64,000 nt of DNA, from positions 270,072-334,071 of the forward strand of contig BJOX01000241.1 in assembly GCA_009731375.1 (NCBI GenBank), written 5' to 3'. The stretch comes from Paulinella micropora. Taxonomy: Eukaryota; Cercozoa; Imbricatea; Euglyphida. Made by a program: the position numbers and the translations under genes. Shown in pieces: positions 55,629 through 64,000 of the stretch (position 1 is the stretch's first letter; each line of letters starts with the position of its first letter). The notes under the pieces are model-generated. The model did no database searches and was not told the origin of the DNA. It worked only from the letters and a program-made list of their open reading frames with translations.

Positions 55629-56164
55629 ATATTAATATATCAGTTAATAATTTAACCTTTACTCCGGCTATGATCCACATTTGTGGATCTGGTTTTCAAC
55701 TTGAATGAAACCATTAGTATTGTACTAATCATAAAAATGCTGTACTACACAACAGATAAGTAACTCAAGAGTTGAAGCGATTTGTGAAAGCCAGGATGTT
55801 GTATTAATATAATAACCGAAGTCAACAGCTTCTCTGACACTTAGTAGTATCTCAACTGTAGAGGGGCAGACCAAGCATAAGAATCAAATATATAACTACA
55901 CTGCACTTGAAGCGTGACGAAACCGGCTTAATGCCACTATGATGACAATACAATATTGTGCCGGCCGACAGTCCCTATGCACACTTGAATGGAAGCTGAC
56001 GTAGACAGTCTACCACTTGAAGGCTTAGGAAATTGACTACCCAGCAGCTAGTAGGACACTGTGACCTGATGAGATTAATATAATTTGTATTTACATTAGG
56101 CTTTGTTAGAGACTCTTGAAAATGATAGTGACACTACTTGTGAATTATTAATACTGATCTTATC
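55629..56164. other. Spacer between two head-to-head elements
   Basis: AT-rich, with attaat hexamers at 55630, 56070 and 56145. 55650-55710 (cctttactccggctatgatc) resembles 36225-36290, and 55840-55880 resembles 36085-36145, but in swapped order, so older repeat sequence is present. No gene. Confidence 0.6.
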
Positions 56165-56779
56165 ACTGCAGACTTAACACTTTAACGACATGCGGCCAAA
56201 TCACTATCGTTGACTTTTCACTGTTTTTGACCGGCGCGCCGGTTAGATTCTCATCTGCAGGACGTTTCGACTTCTTTAACTAGTTTTCGTTCAGAAATGA
56301 CTTCAAACGATCAAGTCAAAGTTCTTTTTAGAAAAAATTAACTATTGCCTTTTTCCCACTCTATTGTCATTTTCCCTGATTTCCAGTGAAACACGCACGT
56401 TGCGGTAAATTTGTGGACAGGGAAGCAAGAGTGACGGAAAACAATATTTTAATTTGCTTTATTACATCTATGACTGAGGAAACTTTTTCCAAATACAAAT
56501 TCTGGACACTTAAACTTATAAGTTGGACTTGAAGCCACCCTTCAAGTGCTTTACGGCTGTTTCAAGTTACGCAAGCTCACTAAACTCACAATCTACGTTC
56601 AGTCGTGACCGTACTTTGCAGTCCAAGTCTGCAAACAAGTAGAAATCTAAGTAAATCAACGAAATGACCGCTCTGCTATTTACTGGTCACAGTATTTCAC
56701 CTGCTCTAAGGAGTCAGGACTTAATGCAGCCATAGAGTTCGTTGTGTAATTATCCCTTGGGGTTGTATCCAAACTCACA
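56165..56779 (+). repeat. 5' LTR of the plus-strand relative
   Basis: Starts near ttaacactttaacgacatgc and ends ttggggttgtatccaaactcaca. Same family as the minus-strand LTRs but more diverged. Confidence 0.75.
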
Positions 56780-57119
56780 ATTCGAATTTTCCTTTCAAGT
56801 GGAAACTGCACACACAGAATTATGTGTGCCCTGTCGACAGGTCGATTTGAGTTGAAGCACCTCATACAAGGAAGGCACTACTCAACGAACGTAGAGATCA
56901 GAGGTCATCAAAAACACATATATGAGGCAGATCGTTCTCCTGTCTTTGCATTTTTGTGTCGTACTCTATGCAGTCAACCAACACAGTATGTGTCTGGTTT
57001 TGTTTGTGTAACTTAGGCTCAGTGACACCCCCTTATCACATAGCGAGATCACCCTCTCTGCTGCTCACAACGCTCTACAAGTGTACCAACACCGCCTGGC
57101 TTACTCCTGGTAACCTGCC

Positions 57120-58550
57120 ATGTTCGCCAATTCACGTCACGACGATCCCCTGTCGCGCCTCCGTGAGCACAGGAGGAAATGTCTGGATCCGTTCACCATC
57201 CTGGGCGTCCACTTTGGTCTCCTGCCCTCCGAGAAGAAATTTCTGACGGAAGTTGAAGAAGGGAAGTCAACTTCTCTTACTACGGACCTCTCCTGGACGC
57301 AATCGACGCAGTTCCGAGAAGACCTGTTCATCACCTACTCTGGTGAATACCGTAACATTCTCAAGGCAGTAAAAGACAAACAAACTAATTTGCTTCATCT
57401 TCCATTGGTACCGACACCTGCCCTCAAGCTGATGTGTAACCCCAACGTGACAGCCCACGACATCTACCAGGAGTACCTGGGACCTACAGGCTCTGCGGCA
57501 CAGCACGAAGGCTCTCTGGAACCAACTGGGCACTATCATTCCTCTTGAGGAATTTGTTAACCATTTGCTTGTTTCACCTTCGATCCCCTTTTCGCCTGGA
57601 TCACTTTCGGGATTGGTACTCCCTGCTCCAACCAGCACTCCCATCACCGTGCCCCCATCGAGCCTGACTAGTATGACTCCAGCAGCGGCTTTGGGAAGCA
57701 TTCCTTTGGGACCTACACCACTGAGTCATCCATGGGCGAGCCCCACCTGGTCCACCCCAGCTGTCCCCCCGCCTACTGCAGCATCGTCCCCTGGGGCAAC
57801 TCCAACAACTGCCTTTACTCCAGTTACGATGCCGGCTAGTGCAACAGCATTGGCCCCCATCAGTCGGGTACCTCCAATGATACCAGTCGATCCATTTGCC
57901 CGCACTGGTAGCCTAGCGAGTGAAGCTACACCCCTACCCCGACGTGAACCGCTTCCATCACTGGGATCACTCCTTGCAGCGCGCCCCATGCCACTGGTCA
58001 GTCGCACTCTGTCTATGTCGGATCCAGCCTTCACGTCGCCACTTCGACCTTTGAGCGGCCCCCTTGGACCCACGTTGGCCTTCCCGACGCAGACGACAAC
58101 TACCCCGTCGAACGACCCGACTGGCTCGTCAGGTTCAGCACCAGGTCCTACCACCTTGACGCCCGTACGTTCAACGTCTCGCATCTCGCTGAGTACAACG
58201 TTGCAAGGTAGTCGCATCAGGCTGAGCCACCTTTTCTCCGTTCCGGAAGAATCGGGCCCGACCTTGTCCGCTGCCGGTTCAAGCTCCTCCGCGGAGGACC
58301 GAGGTGGAGCCTCCGAGACAGAAGCAACCGCGACTACGGCTCCTACGAGTTCGTCCTCGATTTCATCATCGAGCTCGTCCTCGAGTTCGTCATCGAGTTC
58401 ATCGTCCAGCACGGCGACTATGAACCCGGCGCCCTCCCCTTCGACGGAGACAGACCCCGCCCGTCCTCGGATGATCGCACCATTCCCGTCACCTACGAGC
58501 AATGAATCCCCTTGGACATCGTCGGGAGGAAGGATCCTGCGATCAACCAC
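57120..58550 (+). pseudogene. Gag-like ORF of the plus-strand element, frameshifted
   Basis: Begins MFANSRHDDPLSRLREH and includes NPNVTAHDIYQEYLGPTG. One extra base near 57510 (cacgaaggctc versus caggaggctc in the minus-strand copy) shifts the frame; a second open stretch (57565-58599, from SPSIPFSPGSLSGLVLP) follows, Pro/Thr/Ser-rich with a poly-Ser run at 58350-58415. It is clearly the same gene as 54663-53299. Confidence 0.75.
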
Positions 58551-58956
58551 TCAATTGTCTCAGTCCCGCTTCCGCATCCCGATATCCTGCCCCGGCTGAT
58601 CTCCATCTGCAATGCGCTACACATCGACACACCTCTTTTTCATCTTCCCCTGTGGTTTAAAGATACTTATCTTTCTCTTTTCTCCTGTTCCTTTTTTAGC
58701 GAGACAAGTCACTCCATCGTTAGTCACTCATTCTGTACGCAACTCTACTCAACCGTTAGGTCTGGGGGGGGGGGGGGGGGGGGGGCTTTCAAACNNNNNN
58801 NNNNNNNNNNNNNNNNNNNNNNNNNNNNNNNNNNNNNNNNNNNNNNNNNNNNNNNNNNNNNNNNNNNNNNNNNNNNNNNNNNNNNNNNNNNNNNNNNNNN
58901 NNNNNNNNNNNNNNNNNNNNNNNNNNNNNNNGGGGGGGGGGGGGGGGGGGGGGGGG

Positions 58957-59455
58957 GAGCTATCAGACTGACCTACGACCGGCCAAAGTCACTACCGTTG
59001 ACTTTTCACTGTTTTTGACTGGCCCGTTAGATTCTTCTCTGCACGTTTCGACTTCACTAATTAGTTTTCGATTTAGTTCAGAAATGATTTCAAACGATCA
59101 AGTCAAAGTTCTTTTTAAAAGGATCAACTATTGCCTTTTTCTCACTCTATTGCCTTTCCCCCTGATTTCCAGTGAAACACGCACGTTACGATAAATTTGT
59201 AAACAAGGTAACAAGAGTGAACGGAAAAACAACGTTTTGACTTGCTTTTTACATCAGGCTCATGACTGAGGAAACTTTTTCCCAAATGCAAATTGTGGAC
59301 ACTTGAACTATTAATACAACTTGACACTGAGTTGGACTTGAAGCCACCTTCAAGTACTTTACAGTCGTTTTTGCAAAGCTCAGCTTACCAAACTCACAAT
59401 CTACGTTCAGTCGTGACCGTACTTTGCAACCCAAGTCTGCAAACGAGTAGAAATC
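58957..59455 (+). repeat. 3' LTR, left part
   Basis: From gagctatcagactgacctac to gcaaacgagtagaaatct, colinear with 56170-56650. Confidence 0.75.
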
Positions 59456-59462
59456 TATTAAT

Positions 59463-60913
59463 ACTTTCAAGAATAGTTATTTAATAACAGGGGTTTACCA
59501 GACCACGAGTGACCGTGCTCACCCCTTTGCAATGATTGTTTTTTCGAGTACTAGGGCTGGTTTATGAGTAGTGAGGGTGATGGCTATGGTCTGCAGGGCT
59601 TGTGAGCTGTGCTCACGACGTCAGTTTCTGAGGCAAGTTTATGTGGAGGGAAAGCTGGTTCAATTTCATTGGTAGCAAGTAAGTGTCGAGTGTGTCCTAG
59701 TCGAATTGGAAAGGAAGTAATACGGCTAGTAAAAAATTCATTGTGGATATGGGGAAAAAAGGAAGTTGACATAGTAAGTCCAAACGTTAAATATTATCTG
59801 TGGTAAAAAACTACTGTAAATAGGTTGGTAGGAGGTTATGAAGATACTTCCAGGTTGGGTATTGGAGTGGTTGTATAGTCCCTCATGAAGTTATTATTAG
59901 TCCCCCGGCTAGTCAGGCCGGGAGCCTGCAGGGCAAATGGGAAAGAGAGCATAGGTAAGTTAATTGATGATATGGTAAGATTAAATTATAGGGTTAGACA
60001 GGGCAATGGGCTATACAGGCAGAGGTGCAGAGAGCATTAGCTGCAGGAAAAGAATGGTTAATAGAAGGGCGGGTAATAAGGCTTAAGTAGGTCAAAGAAA
60101 GTCCACAGGAGAAGCTAGAACACCAGTGCTAGGGCGGTCGAGGCAAATAGGATAGTTAAGGGCTGGATAGTTATAATTAAGGGCTGGAGAGGCTTGGAGA
60201 GCACCAGTGCTGAGGCAGTCGAGGCAAATAGGGTAATGAAGGGCTGGAGTAGGGGAGGGCTGTAACTAACTGAACCATCCGATCACAATTGAATCAATCG
60301 GACCATCGAGCCAATCGAACTAGCCTAGCCAAACGAACCAATGATTATCACATTAAACCAAAGTAAATGAATTAAATGTCACCTTTTAAATTGAATGAAT
60401 TAAACTGGAATCAAGCGAGTCCATCGAATTAACCAAATCAGCTGAAAGAAAGCCCTTTGAACCAGTGAAGTTGATGGGACCAAATGAGTTGAGTCAAACA
60501 TTCGGAAGGGAACCTTCTCTCCTGTGCATACATACACACACACGCACCCACACACACACACACACACACACCTACACACACTCAAACGCACACACATCAA
60601 CATCCACCCCTACACACACCCACATATCCACTATACATACACACATATACACGCATACATACACATACATACACATATGCACACACACACACACATACAC
60701 ATACACACACACACACATGCAAACATACACATACACAATATTACACACACATTCACATAAGTATATACATACACACACATACACATACACACACATACTT
60801 ACATACACCCACGCACACACACACACCCACACAAACACATACACACACACGTACAAACAAACACACACCCATACACATACGCATATAGACACACACCCAC
60901 ACGCACACGTACA

Positions 60914-60944
<31 letters not shown>

Positions 60945-61225
60945 CCATACACACATACACATACACACACATACACACACATACACACACAAACACACAC
61001 ACACACATACACATACATACATACACACGAACATACACAAACACACACACACACACACACATACATACATACATACACACACCCATACACATACGCATAT
61101 AGACACACACCTACACACACACACATACACACACATACACACACCCAAACACATGCACATGCACATAAACACATACACACACACACAGATACGAACACAC
61201 ACACACACAAACACACATACACACA

Positions 61226-61270
<45 letters not shown>

Positions 61271-62018
61271 GAAGAAACGATGAGCAACGAGCGAAGAAGA
61301 GCTCCAGGGGGCCAGTTCGGGTGGTTGCAGTAGTAGGGCTCCAGGGGTTCTCCAGGGCAATTGAAGTTTGGGTTAGGGTTAGTTTATCTCTGCTATGATT
61401 TCTCATAGTAGGCGGCCTGGCCGTACAGGCGTGTCGTATCCCGAACCCTGATCAGGGCAAGGATGCAGATTTAACTTTCAAGATTAGTTATTTAATATTA
61501 ATAACAGGGGTTTTACCAGACTCAGACCACGAGTGACCGTGCTCACCCCTTTGCAATGACTGTTTTTTCGAGTACTAGGGCTGGTTTATGAGTAGAGTAA
61601 GGGCTTGGTTTTGTTGAGGGTGATGGCTATGGTCTGCAGGGCTTGTGAGCTGTGCTCACGACGTCAGTTTCTGACGTAAGTTTATGGCTATGGTCTGCAG
61701 GGTTTGTGAGCTGTGCTCACGACGTCAGTTTCTGAGGCAAGTTTATGTGGAGGGAAAGCTGGTTCAATTTCATTGGTAGCAAGTAAGTGTCGAGTGTGTC
61801 TTAGTCGAATTGGAAAGGAATAATACGGCTAGTAAAAAATTTATTGTGGATATGGGGAAAAAAGGAAGTTGACATTCTCAGTAAGTCCAAACGTTAAATA
61901 TTATCTGTGGTAAAAAACTACTGTAAATAGGTTGGTAGAAGGTTATGAAGATACTTCCAGGTCTTACGCAGGTTGGGTATTGGAGTGGTTGTATAATCCC
62001 TCATGAAGTTATTACGTA
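59463..62018 (+). mobile_element. Nested element with ~430-540 base direct terminal repeats
   Basis: 59463-59890 and 61477-62013 are direct repeats (ctttcaaga, gttatttaat ... ccctcatgaagttatta). The interior (59891-61476) has no long ORF and contains a large CA microsatellite. It is inserted in the 3' LTR of the gag-only element, between aaatct and aaatgaacga, and flanked by attaata on the left and attaatattaat on the right. Structure suggests a non-autonomous LTR element (TRIM/LARD-like). The right repeat carries an extra internal duplication (tatggctatggtctgcaggg at 61624 and 61682). Confidence 0.65.
60530..61266. repeat. (CA)n-rich complex microsatellite
   Basis: CACA, TACACA and CCCACA repeats for 740 bases inside the nested element. 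A 31-base block (cacacccatacacatacgca / tatagacacac) occurs at 60865 and 61077. Open frames here are repeat artefacts. Confidence 0.92.
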
Positions 62019-62032
62019 TTAATATTAATAAA

Positions 62033-62167
62033 TGAACGAAGTGACCGCTTTGCTATTTACTGGTATTTCACCTGCTCTCTGGAGTCAGACCATAGAGATC
62101 TTTTAATATAGTAAGACTCGGTTCGTTGTCACGGTAATTACCACTTGGGGTTGTATCAAAACTCACA
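62033..62167 (+). repeat. 3' LTR, right part
   Basis: gaacgaagtgaccgctttgc to gttgtatcaaaactcaca continues the LTR interrupted at 59455, matching 56655-56779. Confidence 0.75.
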
Positions 62168-63279
62168 GAACTATCGTCATTTGGGGCTTGGAATTGACTA
62201 TAGGAATAAAATACTCACTTCCACTAATAAAAAGCGATTACTAAATAATGGTAAACGTACTTAACCCTCTAACGACACGTTTTTTTATTGTATATATTAA
62301 TAATCATAGTACAGAATTCACGCACTACAGACAGAAGCCCCGGGCCAGCAAACGAACGAAACAGTTCTGACAGCGCTCTAAGGCACAGGCAAAAAAGTAT
62401 CCACACAGAACAAATAGCAATTGGTGCCACCAATGCCACCCACACAAGTAATTTTTCCCACTCCATGAACTCATATTATTAATACTAGCGACATTAAAGA
62501 GAAAAAAAAATTGTTTTTAGTTTTTGTGTCAGATTTTTATTTTTGTGTTAGTTTTTCATTTTTGTGACAAAAATTCAAATTTTCCAACTTAACGTTAACA
62601 TTTCGCGAATGTTTATGATATTTTGCGGACCGTCGGAATATACCAGTTAATTTGAAAAAGTCAAATTTCCAACTAAAAGGATGATGAAAATTCCAACAAA
62701 AATCAAAAAACTATTTTATTTTTTCCTCTTGAATGTCGCTAGTAAATTAATATTAATAATAACTAACGTATAAAATACCGGCCACTTGTATTAATCACAT
62801 CACCTATTACTGTAATAACTCACTTCCTAAGGTCCCTGAGAACCTCTGAATAAATATTATATATTAAAATTCCTTATATGTATTAAACTATTTAACATTA
62901 AAGTTATGAATACCTCAAAAACTTGAAACTCCAACTGGCAAAAATTTATGCTCTACCAATACATTTTCTGTTCAACACACATATGCCTTAACCGATTAAT
63001 AACCCCCAAAATGCGTTTTCTGGTTAGACAGACGATTCCGTTGTAAAAGAATTTTCTAACGTGCAAACCACTGGCAACTGTGAGACTATCTTTTTAATCT
63101 GCCGTATACTAGCTATGGCCTACAGTAGAAACTTTATTGAGAAAAGGGCGCCAAGGGAAGGGCACAAATACTTACTAGGCCGAACATAAGTAATGGCTCT
63201 AACGACACACATCACATATGCCGGACCATACTGACTAACCTAATTAATATATTAATAGGTCTAACACTCCCCAACTATG
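62168..63279. other. AT-rich intergenic region
   Basis: No exon or repeat array recognised apart from repeated attaat hexamers (62285, 62475, 62745, 63240) and a TTTTTGTG(T/A)CA(A)AT-like stretch at 62515-62570. Short ORFs at 62269-62482 are open on both strands and are not supported. Confidence 0.6.
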
Positions 63280-63470
63280 CAAAGTACACTTCACTTCAAT
63301 CCACCGTGTCACCAAGGACTATAACGAGTCTGAAGGCACCATTTGAAAGCTCAAGACAAGGCCGGGCTTTCAAACGACGTTCTTAGAGTCGTCGTATCTT
63401 AAGACATTGATCGAGAAAAATAATTTCAAAGTGGGACAATTTTGCCAGTTGAATGCGGGTTAGTAGTAGT
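63280..63470. mobile_element. Diverged foldback element
   Basis: caccatttgaaagctcaaga, gggctttcaaacgacg, ttgatcgagaaaaataattt and caaagtgggacaattttgcc share order and spacing with 48914 and 49630. The left arm is eroded (acttcacttcaatccacc). Confidence 0.55.
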
Positions 63471-63487
63471 GCACTTCTCCTAACATC

Positions 63488-63571
63488 TCACTCCAAGTCT
63501 TTAGATCTCTGAGCCAAAGGCTTGCTGTGAATGACGTTAGCTCGCACGTAGGCACGGACTTGGTCTGCGAC
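63488..63571 (-). CDS. Possible last exon of a minus-strand gene
   Basis: On the minus strand, acceptor tttgtag is followed by 27 codons (VADQVRAYVRANVIHSKPL then AQRSKDLE) and a TGA stop. Composition looks coding and no repeat explains it. It joins in phase 0 to 63949-63908. Function unknown. Confidence 0.4.
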   Translation of the reverse strand, partial: VADQVRAYVRANVIHSKPLAQRSKDLE

Positions 63572-63907
63572 CTACAAAACACATACACACACAAAGATAT
63601 TAATACAAAAATATTGCACGCGCATATGTATATGTATACATATACATATGTGTATACGTACGTACGCGGGTATTTAGATATAGACGTCGATGTAGATGTA
63701 GACATCGATAAAGGTGCATGCATTTGTGCAGATGTAGATGATAATGATAATAACAATAATGACAATAAAAACAATGATCATTTGGCACTTGAGAGCAAGC
63801 GTGACCTTCGCAAGCTTGCTAATGTGGAAGGTAAGCATATGATGGTCATGGTGATGATGATGATAATGATAATAGATGTAAGTGTTGTATGTTGTGTGTA
63901 TAAAGAC

Positions 63908-63949
63908 CTCAGGTTTGTACTTGCCGTGCTTGACCAGGATATCAAAAAT
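63908..63949 (-). CDS. Possible internal exon of the same minus-strand gene
   Basis: Minus strand: acceptor tgtatag, 14 codons FDILVKHGKYKPE (preceded by I), donor gtcttt; phase 0 at both ends. A further upstream edge may begin before the AT repeat at 63955-63975. A plus-strand reading at 63787-63822 (SKRDLRKLANVE with donor gtaagc) competes, so strand is not certain. Confidence 0.35.
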
Positions 63950-64000
63950 CTATACATATATATATATATATACATGTTTCGTAGCTTGAAGCGGCTGAGC

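Larger units (their letters stand above)
56165..62167 (+). mobile_element. Gag-only derivative of the same LTR family, interrupted by a nested element
   Basis: 5' LTR 56165-56779, gag-like frame 57120-58550, then directly the short pre-3'-LTR segment (58551-58760, matching 50640-50840 inverted), and a 3' LTR in two pieces (58957-59455 and 62033-62167). Pol is absent altogether. The nested element occupies about 59463-62018. Confidence 0.75.

Noticed and set aside
61366-61382. Interstitial telomere repeat (gggttagggttag)
   Set aside because: Only two units, within unrelated sequence; chance or a relic, not an array.
62269-62482. Two overlapping ~65-codon frames on opposite strands
   Set aside because: Short, unsupported, in AT-rich intergenic sequence without splice signals or domain match.

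Overview
This window is nuclear DNA of a eukaryote with spliceosomal introns, most likely a protist or alga; the sequence alone does not identify the species. The grounds are GT-AG introns, B-box, PH/LRR and dual-specificity-phosphatase exons, Ty3/Gypsy LTR elements, a tRNA-like SINE, and very heavy microsatellite load with 19 assembly gaps. Almost every long open frame is translated microsatellite. The real genes are chains of short exons, assembled here by hand from splice signals, phase continuity and domain logic.

Layout. 1-3550: microsatellites only. 3551-35650 (+): gene A, 5'-truncated, at least 25 exons, about 1,490 codons. It has a PH-like domain (exons 1-6), about eight ribonuclease-inhibitor-type leucine-rich repeats (exons 7-16), an acidic B-box exon (exon 17), and long acidic then basic disordered regions (exons 18-25). 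35.7-38.6 kb: AT-rich intergenic DNA with an LTR fragment. 38.7-39.8 kb (+): two candidate exons of a GAF-domain gene. 40299-48260 (+): gene B, 13 exons, 504 codons, a dual-specificity phosphatase with a complete D/HCx5R active site and a Ser-rich tail. 48.3-50.0 kb: intergenic DNA with foldback elements. 50.0-55.6 kb (-): degenerate Ty3/Gypsy element with two LTRs, gag-like ORF and partial pol. 56.2-62.2 kb (+): a gag-only relative whose 3' LTR is split by a second element that has its own direct terminal repeats. 63.5-64.0 kb (-): possible last exons of another gene.

The most unusual property is that the two genes grow their introns in the same way at almost every boundary. The edge of an exon, with its splice site, is copied 1 to 11 times into the neighbouring intron, each copy separated by tetranucleotide microsatellite. 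5' exon edges (with AG) are copied upstream and 3' edges (with GT) downstream, so the exon-contiguous copy stays intact and the protein remains in frame. The microsatellites often start in register with the splice signal itself, for example GTATGT running into (GTAT)n. The introns are therefore tandem arrays of decoy splice sites.

Gene A probably encodes a membrane- or cytoskeleton-associated scaffold with a CARMIL-like PH+LRR front half but a B-box/acidic rear half. Gene B is an intracellular protein phosphatase. Nothing shows that they work together. Exon calls rest on reading alone; transcript data would be decisive.
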